Shown: positions 44,057-53,985, counted from the stretch's first letter. The stretch: DNA of 64,000 nt from Bradyrhizobium niftali (GCF_004571025.1 NZ_SPQT01000002.1:62001-126000), one strand, 5' to 3'. Program-made: numbers and translations. Notes: a model not told the origin generated them from the sequence alone.

Positions 44057-45265
44057 CTAGTGTTTCGATGCCTTGCCGGCGCGGGTCGCAAGCGTCGGCA
44101 GTTGCAGAAGCAGCCCCGCTGCCGCAAGAGCGGCCCCATAGGCGCAGACTCCGAGCCAGGAAAGGTGCGTATACGCCCAACTCGCCCCGAGGGAACCGAG
44201 CGAGCCGCCGATGAACATTGCTGTCATGAACACGGTATTCAACCTGCTCCGGGCCTCCGGACGAAGCGCGAAGATCAGATGTTGGTTCGATACAAGTGCG
44301 GCGTTCACGCCGATGTCGAGGAGCACCACCCCGACGACCAATCCCGCGATCGCGTTCCAGCCCGCGAAAACGGCCCATGAGGAAAGCGAGATGGCGGCTG
44401 CGATCGCGACCACCACGTGTGGACCGCGTCTGTCGGCGACGCGTCCTGCGAGAGGAGCGGCGAAGATGCCGGACGCGCCGATGACGCCGAACAGACCAGC
44501 GATCTCGGGTCCAAGCCCGAATGCGGGTTCCTGGAGATGAAGCGAAAGTATGGTCCAGAAGGCGATGAAGGAGGCGAACAGCATCGCTTGCGTCGCGGCG
44601 GCGAGACGAAGCTGTGGCTCCTCGACGAGCAAGTGGACGAGCGAGCGCAGCGCGGCAAGATATCCGATGTCTTGCTTCGCATGGTGCTGAGGCAGGATCG
44701 AACGGACCAGCGCGGCAGCGCCAAGCGCCAAAGGAACGCCCAGCCAGAACATCTCGCGCCATCCTAAGTGCGATCCGACGAAGCCGGCGATCGTACGGCT
44801 GAGGAGAATGCCTCCCAGAATTCCGCTGACCACGGTGCCTACGGCGCTGCCCCTGGTCCGGTCGTCGGCGAGTGTCGCGGCGAAGGGGACGATCTGTTGG
44901 GCCACGGTCGCTGCCACGCCCAGTGTTAGCGACGCCGCGATCAAAGCAAGCGTAGACGGAGCGATTGCGGCGAACGCGAGAGCAGCAGACAGAACGAGGA
45001 ATTGTGCTGCGATTAGACGCCTTCTTTCCACAATGTCGCCTAATGGCACCAGAAAGAGAAGGCCGACGGCGTAACCGAGTTGCGTGGCGGTGGGGATGAG
45101 GCCGATTGCGGTCGAGTCCGGATAGCTCGCTTCGATCAGGCCGAGCAGGGGCTGGTTGTAGTATATATTTGCGACCGCGATCCCGGCGCAGACCGCCATC
45201 GCGAAGATGCGAGCGCGGGTGAGGCTGGGTGCCTGGCGGTCCGTCGTGACCGTTGAAGTCGACAT
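44057..45265 (-). CDS. MFS transporter
   Basis: Predicted 402 aa with 12 hydrophobic segments. The start (AMAVCAGIAVANIYYNQPLLG, LIPTATQLGYAVGLLFLVPLGD IVERRR) matches DHA1-type transporters related to YnfM/Bcr-like proteins. It is the first gene of the minus-strand operon with the two FAD monooxygenases and the OYE reductase. The upstream region carries a palindrome at 45341-45359 like those near the TetR gene. It probably exports or imports the operon's substrate. Confidence 0.88.
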   Translation of the reverse strand: MSTSTVTTDRQAPSLTRARIFAMAVCAGIAVANIYYNQPLLGLIEASYPDSTAIGLIPTATQLGYAVGLLFLVPLGDIVERRRLIAAQFLVLSAALAFAAIAPSTLALIAASLTLGVAATVAQQIVPFAATLADDRTRGSAVGTVVSGILGGILLSRTIAGFVGSHLGWREMFWLGVPLALGAAALVRSILPQHHAKQDIGYLAALRSLVHLLVEEPQLRLAAATQAMLFASFIAFWTILSLHLQEPAFGLGPEIAGLFGVIGASGIFAAPLAGRVADRRGPHVVVAIAAAISLSSWAVFAGWNAIAGLVVGVVLLDIGVNAALVSNQHLIFALRPEARSRLNTVFMTAMFIGGSLGSLGASWAYTHLSWLGVCAYGAALAAAGLLLQLPTLATRAGKASKH

Positions 45266-45319
45266 GGCGGCGAAATCCTCTTTGCGCCGGCAAGCGCTTC
45301 TTCTTTCACGCGCCGGCTC

Positions 45320-45348
45320 TTGACCTTCGAACGACAGTTAATTATCAA
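45320..45348 (+). promoter_or_regulatory. Possible promoter for the cytochrome/molybdenum hydroxylase operon
   Basis: TTGACC (45320-45325), 17-nt spacer, TATCAA (45343-45348). The -10 is imperfect, but it lies within the palindrome at 45341-45359, so a bound repressor would block it. Leader length to the cytochrome gene would be about 285 nt. The rest of the 45266-45638 gap shows no gene. Confidence 0.35.
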
Positions 45349-45359
45349 GTGATAAATAA
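45341..45359. promoter_or_regulatory. TetR-type operator, site 1
   Basis: ATTATCAAGTGATAAATAA contains TTATCA-AG-TGATAA, with perfect 6-bp arms. It is nearly the same as the two sites in the TetR promoter region (50594 and 50644). It lies between the divergent MFS-monooxygenase and cytochrome-hydroxylase operons. Confidence 0.65.
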
Positions 45360-45638
45360 CAAGGCGCGGCGGTGGCGGCTCCAATCTGCATGTGGTTTTG
45401 GTCGCGTGAGCATTACGGCCCTACGCGCTGCGATGACATCCGCAGCCCCGCATTCGTCCTGAAGCGAGGCTCTTCCCCAAGCCTCTTACTCCGTGAACGA
45501 GCGGTCGTATTGGATTCCGTGAGCGTGGTTTGGACTGGCTCGTCGAGCAGCGATCTGGAGATTGTGCAAGCCGCGCATGAAACTCAAAAGAAATCGCGCG
45601 ACGTCCCCTGATATGGCCTAGGTCTCGATGAAGGAAGG

Positions 45639-46946
45639 GTGATGAAGTTCAGGTTTGTCTTCTTCGCGCTACTTGCGATTGGTGCATTTGGCGGGACGGC
45701 GGCGCTTCTATATGCGTGGGAATCGCCTATTGCTACGATCGATCCTCGATCGCATGTAACGCCGGATCGCGCATTGGCTCGTCGTGGCGCAAGTCTCGCT
45801 CTTCTCGGAGACTGCGCCACATGCCATACCGCGGCGGGCGGACTCCCATACGCTGGAGGGCTCGCGATGCCGACGCCCTTTGGAACGATCTACTCCACCA
45901 ACATCACGCCGGATCCGGAGACGGGCATAGGTCGCTGGTCGGAGCAGGCTTTCATTCGCGCTCTACGGTCCGGCGTGGATCGCGAAGGTCGCCATCTGTA
46001 TCCGGCGTTTCCCTACGACCACTTCACGCGCGTGACCGACGGTGATGCCAAGGCGTTGTACGCCTTCTTCATGTCGATCGATCCGGTGAAGTCGTCGGCG
46101 CCCTCCAACGAACTTCCATTTCCTCTCAACGTCCGTCTCACTCTGGCCGGCTGGAAGCTTCTCTTTCTGCATCCGTCGCGTTTCGTCGCCGACCCGTCGA
46201 AGGACGAGAAATGGAATAGGGGAAAATATCTGGTCGACGGACTGGGCCATTGCGGAGCCTGCCATTCCCCTCGAAATCTCCTCGGGGCCGAGATTACATC
46301 TTCCGGCTTTTCCGGAGGCGAAGCCGAAGGCTGGCGCGCCTATGCGCTTGGCGGAATTTCGCTGGCACCGGTCGCGTGGGATGAAGCCGCCCTCGCGGAT
46401 TATCTCGCGCATGGTTTTCATCCCCAACATGGCACCGCCCAGGGGCCCATGGCGAACGTGGTCGACAATCTGTCCCAGGTAGATCCGTCGGACGTGGGAG
46501 CGATGGCCTATTATCTCGCATCTCTCGGAAAAGGGAAGGGGCGGAACGACGTCGAAAAGGTTGCTGCCGGGCCGGGCCGCCTGCCGCAGGCGGCCGGCAC
46601 GCAGGCGGCCACACCTGCCATCCCGCCCGAGGCTGGCGGCGCGATCTACATCACCGTCTGCGCTTCATGTCACGAAGGCGACAGGCCAGTGCCGTTCGGG
46701 GGCTTGAGACTCGATCTCTCCACCGCGCTCGCCGATGCTACGCCAGCCAACCTCGTTAATCTGGTGCTACGGGGAATCCCGGCAACCGCCGGCGCTTCCG
46801 TGCGCCCAATCATGCCCGGTTTCGGTGAAGTTCTCGACGACCGACAGATCTCGGATCTTGCGAATTATCTGCGCACGCGACTTGCGGGAAGACAGCGGTG
46901 GGACGGGCTGGACAAAGCGGTCGCGGAAGCAAGAGGCGGACAATGA
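45639..46946 (+). CDS. Triheme cytochrome c, dehydrogenase electron-acceptor subunit
   Basis: Predicted 435 aa (ATGATG start; the second ATG may be used). One N-terminal hydrophobic helix (residues ~3-26) acts as signal or anchor. Three haem motifs: CATCH at residue 59, CGACH at 205 and CASCH at 341. This is the layout of membrane-bound alcohol/aldehyde-dehydrogenase cytochrome subunits that pass electrons to quinol oxidases. The genes after it encode a molybdenum hydroxylase, so it is its probable electron acceptor. Confidence 0.9.
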   Translation: MMKFRFVFFALLAIGAFGGTAALLYAWESPIATIDPRSHVTPDRALARRGASLALLGDCATCHTAAGGLPYAGGLAMPTPFGTIYSTNITPDPETGIGRWSEQAFIRALRSGVDREGRHLYPAFPYDHFTRVTDGDAKALYAFFMSIDPVKSSAPSNELPFPLNVRLTLAGWKLLFLHPSRFVADPSKDEKWNRGKYLVDGLGHCGACHSPRNLLGAEITSSGFSGGEAEGWRAYALGGISLAPVAWDEAALADYLAHGFHPQHGTAQGPMANVVDNLSQVDPSDVGAMAYYLASLGKGKGRNDVEKVAAGPGRLPQAAGTQAATPAIPPEAGGAIYITVCASCHEGDRPVPFGGLRLDLSTALADATPANLVNLVLRGIPATAGASVRPIMPGFGEVLDDRQISDLANYLRTRLAGRQRWDGLDKAVAEARGGQ

Positions 46947-46986
46947 GGGCGATCGGTCAAGGACTAAGGAGGCTCGGCGCAACACT

Positions 46987-47478
46987 ATGACAACTCTGGT
47001 AGTCAACGGTGAAAGCCGAACGATCAAAGCAAGCGCCGATACGCCACTGCTCTTCGTCCTCAGAGACGAACTCGGTCTTAGCGCCGCGAAGTTCGGTTGC
47101 GGGCTAGGCCAGTGCGGTGCCTGCACCGTTATCGTCGACGGCAAGGCGATATTCTCTTGCGTGACGCCAGTGATGGTTCTGGAGGGACGTAAGGTGACAA
47201 CGCTTGAGGGGATCGGTAGCCGGGACGCCCCTGGTCCGATGCAGCGCGCTTTCATTGAGGAACAGGCCGCACAATGCGGCTACTGCATCCCGGGCATGAT
47301 GATGCGAGCCCAGGCGCTACTCGATCGCGATCCGCACGCCTCCGATGAGTCTATCAAGGCGGAACTGCAGCCCCATCTCTGCCGATGCGGGACGCACATG
47401 CGCATCCTGCGGGCGATTCGAAGAGCCGCGGACGAAGTGCGATCCAACACTACTGTCGAAACAAGGACAAGGCGATGA
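46987..47478 (+). CDS. 2Fe-2S subunit of a molybdenum hydroxylase (isoquinoline 1-oxidoreductase alpha-like)
   Basis: Predicted 163 aa. Two 2Fe-2S clusters are seen: the plant-type C38, C43, C46, C58 set (CGLGQCGACTVIV) and the alpha-helical C97, C100, C132, C134 set (CGYCIPGMM and CRCGTH). This is the small subunit of IorAB/NicAB-like hydroxylases. The ribosome site AAGGAGG is ~14 nt upstream of the ATG, farther than usual. The stop overlaps the large-subunit start by 4 nt. Confidence 0.92.
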   Translation: MTTLVVNGESRTIKASADTPLLFVLRDELGLSAAKFGCGLGQCGACTVIVDGKAIFSCVTPVMVLEGRKVTTLEGIGSRDAPGPMQRAFIEEQAAQCGYCIPGMMMRAQALLDRDPHASDESIKAELQPHLCRCGTHMRILRAIRRAADEVRSNTTVETRTRR

Positions 47479-49703
47479 CGAGAACGGTTTCGCGTCGCAG
47501 TGTCCTGGCCGGCGCCGGCGCCCTGGTCGTCGCCTTCCGGATATCCCGGTCGCATGCACAGACCGAAACCGGTACGAGGGGAGGTCCCTCGAAACACGGC
47601 TTGCCGGGAAGCCTCGATGACACGCCGAGAATCGACGCCTGGATCCGCATCGACGCTTCGGGCGGAGCCACGATCCTCACCGGAAAGGCCGAACTCGGCC
47701 AGGGTCTCAAGACGGCGCTTTTGCAGATCGCCGCCGAAGAACTCAAGCTGCCGTTGAACAGGCTTTCTCTAGTCACGGCCGACACAGGACGAACACCGAA
47801 CGAAGGCTACACGGCGGCCAGCCACTCGATGCAGGATTCAGGCACCGCGATCCGGCATGCGGCAGCCCAAGCGCGCGAACTACTTCGCGAAGAGGCGGCC
47901 CGAAGGCTCGACGTATCTGTCGCCTCGCTGCGGGTGCAAGGCGGCGAGGTGTTGGGCGAGGACGGCAGGAGCCTGGGCTTCGGCGAATTGGTGCACGATC
48001 AACTGCTGGCCGTCGACGCCGGTCAGATATCGCACCTGACCTCTTCCTCAGATTTTACCGTCATGAACCGGCCGGTTCCGAGAATCGACCTTCCGGCCAA
48101 GGTGACGGGGGGAGAGGCCTACGTCCAGGATCTTCGCCCGGAGGGGATGCTGCACGGCCGCGTCGTTCGGCCGCCGAGTTATGGCGCAACGCTGCGGGAC
48201 TGCGATGTGGCGCGCATTGAGCGGATGAGCGGGATCGTCAAGGTCGTGCGAGACGGAAATTTCCTTGGCGTCGTCGCGGAAAGCGAGTGGACCGCGGTCC
48301 AGGCGATGCGAAACTTGGCGGCATCCACGACGTGGATCGAGCGACAAGAACTGCCCGACGAGAAGGATCTGCCGACGGCGCTGATGAATCTCCCGTCGCG
48401 CGATACGACGATTCATGACAGCGGAAATCCAGGTAAGCCGGGCATCACGGTCGATGGCACCTTCAGCAGGCCCTATCTCACGCATGGATCGATCGGACCT
48501 GCGTGCGCTCTTGCGACGTTCGAGGACGGAAAGCTCACGGTTTGGACTCATACCCAAGGCGTGTTCTTCCTCCGCGATGCGATCGCCGGCATGTTGAAAA
48601 TGCGGACCGAAGATGTGCGCTGCGTGCACGCCGAAGGCGCGGGGTGTTACGGCCAGAACGGCGCGGATGACGTCGCGGCCGACGCCGCTATGCTTGCTCT
48701 CACTGTCCCAGGCCGACCGGTCAGGATTCAGCTGATGCGCGAGCAGGAGCACGCGTGGGATCCGTTCGGGCCCGGCATGGTGGTCAAGCTCAAGGCCACG
48801 GTCGGAGCCGACGGCGCGATCGCGGATTGGCACCACGAAGTTTGGAGCCAGTCGCACATGATGCGGCCAGGTCCGCCCGGGACATTGATCGCTGCGCGTC
48901 TGAAGGCAAACGCCTTCCCGCCGGCGCCTCCTGTCGTCCTCGCGCAGCCCGAGGGAGGCGGCGACCGGAATGCGATTCCGCTTTACGCGATCGAGAACTG
49001 CAAGGTGATCAGCCACTTTCTTCCCGACATGCCCTTGCGCGGCTCGTCGATGCGTTCATTGGGCGGCTATCTGAATGTGTTCTCGATCGAGAGCGTGCTC
49101 GACGAATTGGCAGTCCGTTCGGGGCAGGATCCCGTTGCGTTTCGACTCCGGCACATGGAAGATCCGCGCGCACGGTCCGTCATCGAAACGGCAGCTTCGC
49201 GCTTCGGGTGGAGCGGACGGAAGAAACTTTCCGGGAGCAACGGATTCGGGTTCGGTTTCGCCCGGTACAAGAATCTCGAAGCCTGGTGCGCGGTGGCGGT
49301 CGAGGTCGAACTCATCCGCTTGAGCGGCGCGGTTCGCGTTCGTCGGGTCGTGGCAGCCGTGGACACCGGGCAGATCGTGAATCCGGACGGCGTCCGCAAT
49401 CAGATCGAAGGCGGCATCCTGCAGGCGACAAGCTGGACGCTCTTCGAGCAAGTCAGATTCGATCGCACCCGTGTCACATCCGTGGATTGGTCGTCCTATC
49501 CGATCATGCGATTCGACAGCGTCCCAGAGAGCGTCGAAGTCCATCTGGTGGATCGCCCGGGCGACGGCTTCTACGGCGTCGCCGAGGCCGCGCAAGGTCC
49601 GACGGGGGCTGCGCTCACAAATGCCATCAGGGATGCCTCGGGCGTCAGGTTCTCTCAACTTCCGATCACGTCGGCGCGGATAAGAAAAGCGATTGGAGCG
49701 TGA
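47475..49703 (+). CDS. Molybdopterin-binding subunit of a molybdenum hydroxylase (isoquinoline 1-oxidoreductase beta-like)
   Basis: Predicted 742 aa from the ATG at 47475. The N-terminus carries a Tat-like signal (SRRSVLAGAGALVVAF), so the enzyme may act in the periplasm with the haem c subunit. Aldehyde-oxidase/xanthine-dehydrogenase-type motifs follow: LTGKAELGQGLKTALLQIAAEEL, GAGCYGQNGADDVAADAAML, and the terminal GFYGVAEAAQGPTGAAL with the Glu typical of these Mo enzymes. It hydroxylates a carbon next to ring nitrogen or an aldehyde. The actual substrate is unknown. Confidence 0.9.
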   Translation: MTRTVSRRSVLAGAGALVVAFRISRSHAQTETGTRGGPSKHGLPGSLDDTPRIDAWIRIDASGGATILTGKAELGQGLKTALLQIAAEELKLPLNRLSLVTADTGRTPNEGYTAASHSMQDSGTAIRHAAAQARELLREEAARRLDVSVASLRVQGGEVLGEDGRSLGFGELVHDQLLAVDAGQISHLTSSSDFTVMNRPVPRIDLPAKVTGGEAYVQDLRPEGMLHGRVVRPPSYGATLRDCDVARIERMSGIVKVVRDGNFLGVVAESEWTAVQAMRNLAASTTWIERQELPDEKDLPTALMNLPSRDTTIHDSGNPGKPGITVDGTFSRPYLTHGSIGPACALATFEDGKLTVWTHTQGVFFLRDAIAGMLKMRTEDVRCVHAEGAGCYGQNGADDVAADAAMLALTVPGRPVRIQLMREQEHAWDPFGPGMVVKLKATVGADGAIADWHHEVWSQSHMMRPGPPGTLIAARLKANAFPPAPPVVLAQPEGGGDRNAIPLYAIENCKVISHFLPDMPLRGSSMRSLGGYLNVFSIESVLDELAVRSGQDPVAFRLRHMEDPRARSVIETAASRFGWSGRKKLSGSNGFGFGFARYKNLEAWCAVAVEVELIRLSGAVRVRRVVAAVDTGQIVNPDGVRNQIEGGILQATSWTLFEQVRFDRTRVTSVDWSSYPIMRFDSVPESVEVHLVDRPGDGFYGVAEAAQGPTGAALTNAIRDASGVRFSQLPITSARIRKAIGA

Positions 49704-49848
49704 TTGGAACGCGAGACCAGCTCGACACGACCGGAGGTGACCCGCTTGGCACCAGCCGCGCTACCAGGATCTATTCCTTCGCGTTGCGATGTCACGGCGG
49801 CGCTATGGAGATCTGGAATGCCCAGCGACTGCGAGTGCAGTGTCGAAT

Positions 49849-50553
49849 TCACAATTTCGCCGGCAGAACGGAACGGATGCCGCCAAGGAATGTCGTCACC
49901 TTCGCGTCGATGATCGAACTGACGTCGGCTTCGAGCGGCATGGAATAGATGAACTGACGCACCCCAAGATAGAAGATCGCCGCATGAAGTCCCCACACCA
50001 TCTCGATCTCGATGACGGTGGTCGGCACCTCTCGGGTGGACGGACGGCGGTATTCGAACCGGATCTCCTCTATCACCCTTTCGAATGCGCGTTCGCGGAG
50101 CATCTTCAGGTAGCGGGCGTTCAACCCAAGGTCCTTCAGGCCCGCGAACATGAACAGGCGGATCCATTCGTAGGTGAGAATGACTTCGGCATATTCGCGG
50201 TAGAACTGCGTCAGCCTGGTCTTGAGGGGAACAGAACGGTCGGCGATGAGCTTTTCCCATGACGGTTTCCAGCGCCCGACAAAAACCTCCTGATAGACTC
50301 GTTCGATGAGGGCTTCCTTGCTGGGGAAGTATCGATAGAGCAGGGGCTGTGTGATCCGCAGTCGCTTGGCGAGCTCGCGGGTCTGCCCCTCGAACCCATG
50401 CTCGGCGAAGAAGGAGACCGCCTCGCGCGCGATGATGGCCTCCCGCTCGGACGGGTCTAGCCGCTGTTGGTCTCGAATCGGTGTTCGGGGACGAGGACCG
50501 ATAGATTTCTTCACATCTGCTTCTTCGGCTGGAGTGCCATTTTCCATAGTCAT
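49849..50553 (-). CDS. TetR-family transcriptional regulator
   Basis: Predicted 234 aa from the ATG at 50553; alternatives are a further ATG at 50547 or a TTG at 50577. The TetR HTH is at residues ~35-80 (AREAVSFFAEHGFEGQTRELAKRL, ITQPLLYRYFPSKEALIERVY). The C-terminal ligand domain has no membrane parts. Divergent from the FAD monooxygenase gene at 50705, with a shared operator region. Likely represses that operon, itself, and the operons around 45.3 kb. The 49704-49848 gap downstream is unannotated. Confidence 0.9.
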   Translation of the reverse strand: MTMENGTPAEEADVKKSIGPRPRTPIRDQQRLDPSEREAIIAREAVSFFAEHGFEGQTRELAKRLRITQPLLYRYFPSKEALIERVYQEVFVGRWKPSWEKLIADRSVPLKTRLTQFYREYAEVILTYEWIRLFMFAGLKDLGLNARYLKMLRERAFERVIEEIRFEYRRPSTREVPTTVIEIEMVWGLHAAIFYLGVRQFIYSMPLEADVSSIIDAKVTTFLGGIRSVLPAKL

Positions 50554-50593
50554 ACACCGTACTCGCCGAGCCCCCAAAACCGATCACTATATA

Positions 50594-50612
50594 TTTATCA
50601 ATCGATAAATAA
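50594..50612. promoter_or_regulatory. TetR-type operator, site 2
   Basis: TTTATCAATCGATAAATAA, with TTTATC/GATAAA arms. It lies 41 nt upstream of the TetR ATG and just ahead of the -35 of the divergent promoter, so occupancy would affect both directions. Confidence 0.65.
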
Positions 50613-50615
50613 TCG

Positions 50616-50644
50616 TTGACTCCCGTCAATGCCGTCGCAATAAT
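50616..50644 (+). promoter_or_regulatory. Sigma-70-like promoter for the third FAD monooxygenase operon
   Basis: TTGACT (50616-50621), 17-nt spacer, AATAAT (50639-50644). The start of transcription would fall in the palindrome at 50644-50662. The region also contains a TTGAC-TCCC-GTCAA inverted repeat. Confidence 0.55.
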
Positions 50645-50662
50645 TGATCAAACGATAAATAA
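50644..50662. promoter_or_regulatory. TetR-type operator, site 3
   Basis: TTGATCAAACGATAAATAA matches site 2 in 16 of 19 positions and begins at the last base of the -10 of the monooxygenase promoter, a standard repressor position. Confidence 0.65.
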
Positions 50663-50704
50663 CGATTGGACGATCCGTCCGAGTGCATCGAAGGGAGGCC
50701 GCCT

Positions 50705-51955
50705 ATGACGAACGATCGCAGCACACGGGAGGCGCAGCCGAGAGCGCTTGTGATCGGTGGCTCCATGGCCGGATTGTTCGCGGCGTTACTTCTGCGACGG
50801 GAAGGCTGGAGCGTCGACATATACGAACGCATCGGTGCCGAACTCGCCGGCCGAGGCGCGGGGATCGTTACGCACTGCGAATTGTTCGACGTGTTGGGGC
50901 GGGCCGGCATCGACACCGAAGCGGCGGCCGTTGGAGTAGCCGTCCCGGGCCGACGGGTGCTCGACCGCAGCGGACGCATAGAGGGCGAACTCGGGTTGCG
51001 TCAGGTACTCACGTCGTGGGGCCATCTCTACGGGCTTTTGAGGGCGGCCTTTCCGACCGATAGCTACCATCACGGCAAAAACCTAGTGGCGTTGACCGAA
51101 GTGGAGGATCGGGTAACGGCGCGCTTCTCCGACGGTTCCGAGGCTTCCGGGGATCTGTTGATCGGCGCCGATGGCATTTTTTCGTCCGTCAGGTCCCAGC
51201 TCGCTGCGGAAGTCCGCCCCGGATACGCCGGCTACATCGCCTGGCGAGGCCTGGTCGATGAACGGGAATTGTCCGCGAAGACCCGCGCGGAATTGTGCGA
51301 CTGGTTCGGTTTCAGCCTCCCGCCGGGGGAGCAGATGCTCGGCTATCCCGTAGCCGGGGTGAACGAAGAGATGGGCGTCGGCGAGCGGCGCTACAACTTC
51401 GTTTGGTACCGCCCGGCCGACGCCGATCACGGGCTGGCCGATCTCCTGACGGACATCGACGGCTTTCGCCACGAACTATCCATTCCGCCGATCCGAATTC
51501 GTCCGGAGGTGATCGCCTCGATGCGGCGAGACGCCGAGCGATTGCTGGCGCCCCAGTTCGCCGAGGTCGTTCGCCTCACGCGTCAGCCGTTCATACAGGC
51601 GATCCTGGACCTCGAGACGCCACGAATGGCCCTCGGACCCCGAACGGTGATCCTGGGCGACGCCGCCTTCGTGGCCCGACCGCACGTCGGAATGGGGGTG
51701 ACGAAGGCAGCGGGAGACGCGGCCGCCCTCGCCGACGCGCTGCGGGACCATCCAGGCGATCTCTCAGCCGCACTGGAGAAATTCGAATCGGTTCGACTTC
51801 CGTTCGGCTCGGCTGTCGTTCGTCGGGCGCGCGATCTCGGCGCCTACATGCAAGCCCAGATCGCGACCGCGGAAGAGCGGAAGATGGCGGAACGTCATCG
51901 CAGCCCCGAGGCGGTGATGGCTGAGACCGCCGTCACGACGGGAATCGCCGCGTAA
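50705..51955 (+). CDS. FAD-dependent aromatic monooxygenase, third paralogue
   Basis: Predicted 416 aa from the ATG at 50705, with GAAGGGAGG upstream. FAD motif ALVIGGSMAGLFAALLLRREG, DG motif LIGADGIFSSVRSQLA and GDAAFVARPHVGMGVTKAAGDA identify the flavin monooxygenase fold. It is related to the genes at 41692 and 42909 (blocks YAGYIAWRGLV, NFVWYRP). It heads an operon with DUF485, ActP-like and cupin genes and is governed by the TetR operator pair. Confidence 0.88.
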   Translation: MTNDRSTREAQPRALVIGGSMAGLFAALLLRREGWSVDIYERIGAELAGRGAGIVTHCELFDVLGRAGIDTEAAAVGVAVPGRRVLDRSGRIEGELGLRQVLTSWGHLYGLLRAAFPTDSYHHGKNLVALTEVEDRVTARFSDGSEASGDLLIGADGIFSSVRSQLAAEVRPGYAGYIAWRGLVDERELSAKTRAELCDWFGFSLPPGEQMLGYPVAGVNEEMGVGERRYNFVWYRPADADHGLADLLTDIDGFRHELSIPPIRIRPEVIASMRRDAERLLAPQFAEVVRLTRQPFIQAILDLETPRMALGPRTVILGDAAFVARPHVGMGVTKAAGDAAALADALRDHPGDLSAALEKFESVRLPFGSAVVRRARDLGAYMQAQIATAEERKMAERHRSPEAVMAETAVTTGIAA

Positions 51956-51993
51956 CGAAGTTCAAGAACTGGAAGAGGGAGGACGATCAACCA

Positions 51994-52293
51994 ATGGATC
52001 TGCAAGCCATTCAGAACAATCCGGCGTTCCGACAACTCGCGAGCGAGCGGGCGCGCCTCGGCGTCGGTATGTCGGTCGTCATGGCGGCCACATACTTCGC
52101 CTACATCCTGACCATAGCGTTCCGGCCGGACCTGTTGGGTCACCCGCTCTGGAACGGCACTATCATCACCTGGGGGGTGCTGATCGGTGTCGGTCTGATC
52201 GCCCTGGGCTTCTTGCTTACTGCCCTCTACGTCCGACGGGCCAATTCCCGTTTTGATCGCCTCAATCAACTTCTGCGGGAGAATCTCCGATGA
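51994..52293 (+). CDS. DUF485 membrane protein, partner of the acetate-type symporter
   Basis: Predicted 99 aa. Two hydrophobic helices ([21 protein letters not shown] and [21 protein letters not shown]) and a charged tail fit DUF485/YjcH. YjcH-type genes sit directly before ActP in many bacteria, as here (4-nt overlap with the symporter gene). A GAGGGAGGA ribosome site precedes the ATG. Confidence 0.88.
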   Translation: MDLQAIQNNPAFRQLASERARLGVGMSVVMAATYFAYILTIAFRPDLLGHPLWNGTIITWGVLIGVGLIALGFLLTALYVRRANSRFDRLNQLLRENLR

Positions 52294-53948
52294 TCGTGCG
52301 CCCGGTTTACGCGGCTTTCTTCGCTATCGCATCCGCGCTCTTTTCAAGTCCCGCTGCGGCCGATGCGCTGGCATCCACGACGGGCGCCCGGCAATCGCTG
52401 AATGCGACCGCGATCGCGATGTTTCTCGGCTTCGTCGCCGTCAGTCTAGGCATCACGTTGTGGGCCGCCAGACGAGGTACGAACACCGCAAGGGACTTCT
52501 ATGCCGCCGGTGCCGGCTTGAAGGGTGTCCAGAACGGACTCGCGATCGCAGGCGACTACACGTCCGCGGCGACCTTCCTGGGCGTTACGGCGCTGGTTTA
52601 CACGTCGGGTTATGACGGCATGATCTACGCCATAGGCTTTCTCGTCGGCTTCCCCATGATCCTGTTCCTGATCGCGGAGCCGCTGCGCAACCTCGGCCGC
52701 TATACATTCGCCGACGTCGCGGCATATCGCCTTTCCGAGGTGCCGGTAAGGGCGGTCGCCGGCGTCAACACCCTTGTCATCGTGGTCTTCTACCTGATCG
52801 CTCAATTAGTCGGGGCCGGAAAGCTCATCCAGCTTCTGTTCGGGCTCCCTTACATCTACGCCGTCGGCATCGTCGGCGTCCTGATGATGGTCTACGTGAC
52901 CTTCGGAGGAATGCTCGCGACGACCTGGGTGCAGATCATCAAAGCTGTCCTGCTGATGTCAGGATCGGTATTGATGTCGGTTCTGATCCTCAGTCACTTC
53001 GGTTTCAGCCTGGAGGCGCTATTCCGAGAGGCCGTAGCGCTGCACCCGAAGGCCAGCGGGATCATGGCTCCCGGCGGTCTCGTTAAGGATCCGGTGTCTG
53101 CAATTTCCCTCGGATTGGCCCTGATCTTCGGGACGGCCGGTCTACCGCATATCCTCATGCGCTTCTTCACCGTGAGCGATGCCCGTCAAGCTCGAACTTC
53201 GGTTCTGGTTGCGACAGGATTTATCTCCATATTCTACAGCCTGCTTTTCGTGCTCGGCTTCGGGGCTATCGCGATCGTTTCGGCGGATCCCCAGTTCCGT
53301 GATCCGTCGGGTGGCCTGTTGGGTGGGGTCAACATGGTAGCCCTCCACCTGGCTGATGCCGTCGGCGGGTCGCTGCTGCTCGGGTTCATCTCCGCGGTGG
53401 CATTCGCGACCATCTTGGCCGTGGTGTCTGGATTGACGCTTGCGGGCGCTTCAGCCGTGAGCCACGATCTCTATGCACGCGTCATCCGTAGAGGGCGCGC
53501 GAACGAGCGCGAGGAAGTGCTCGTCTCGAAGGCTGCCGCGGTCGCGATCAGCGTTCTTTCGATGGCCCTGGGTGTCCTGTTCGAAAACCAGAACATTGCG
53601 TTCATGGTGGGGCTGGTCTTCGCGATCGCGGCGAGCGCGAATTTCCCGGTCATCCTTCTTTCGATCGTCTGGCCGGACCTCACGACGCGGGGAGCGGTGA
53701 CCGGTTCGCTCGCCGGCCTTTTGGCATCGGTCGGGCTGGTCGCTCTCAGCCCCGGCGTGTGGACCGCCGCGTTCAAGCTCGGTCCCGCGCCGTTCCCCTA
53801 TGACAACCCGGCACTCGTTTCGGTTCCGCTGGCCTTCGCAGTATCTTGGGCTGTGTCGATGCTGGACCGCAGCGCCGCGGCTGCATCGGTCCGCGCATCG
53901 TATGGAGCGCAGCATGTTCGGGCCCAGACAGGCCTGGCCGTCGAATGA
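52290..53948 (+). CDS. Sodium:solute symporter, ActP-like (acetate/monocarboxylate)
   Basis: Predicted 552 aa. An N-terminal signal-like helix ([19 protein letters not shown]) as in E. coli ActP is followed by about 13 membrane segments of the SSS family. Characteristic are [29 protein letters not shown], the [19 protein letters not shown] loop and [18 protein letters not shown]. ActP takes up acetate, glycolate and similar short carboxylates. Linked to an FAD monooxygenase, it may import or recapture a pathway acid; inference. Confidence 0.9.
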   Translation: MIVRPVYAAFFAIASALFSSPAAADALASTTGARQSLNATAIAMFLGFVAVSLGITLWAARRGTNTARDFYAAGAGLKGVQNGLAIAGDYTSAATFLGVTALVYTSGYDGMIYAIGFLVGFPMILFLIAEPLRNLGRYTFADVAAYRLSEVPVRAVAGVNTLVIVVFYLIAQLVGAGKLIQLLFGLPYIYAVGIVGVLMMVYVTFGGMLATTWVQIIKAVLLMSGSVLMSVLILSHFGFSLEALFREAVALHPKASGIMAPGGLVKDPVSAISLGLALIFGTAGLPHILMRFFTVSDARQARTSVLVATGFISIFYSLLFVLGFGAIAIVSADPQFRDPSGGLLGGVNMVALHLADAVGGSLLLGFISAVAFATILAVVSGLTLAGASAVSHDLYARVIRRGRANEREEVLVSKAAAVAISVLSMALGVLFENQNIAFMVGLVFAIAASANFPVILLSIVWPDLTTRGAVTGSLAGLLASVGLVALSPGVWTAAFKLGPAPFPYDNPALVSVPLAFAVSWAVSMLDRSAAAASVRASYGAQHVRAQTGLAVE

Positions 53949-53985
53949 CGGTTCTCGGCGATCCCCAAACAACGGAGGCGGGATA

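Noticed and set aside
42909..45293. 794-aa minus-strand reading through monooxygenase and MFS genes
   Set aside because: Only residues after the ATG at 44027 match a family; the front part is a shadow of the intact MFS gene 44057-45265.
48048..49016. 322-aa minus-strand open frame inside the Mo-hydroxylase gene
   Set aside because: Antisense shadow without recognisable domain.
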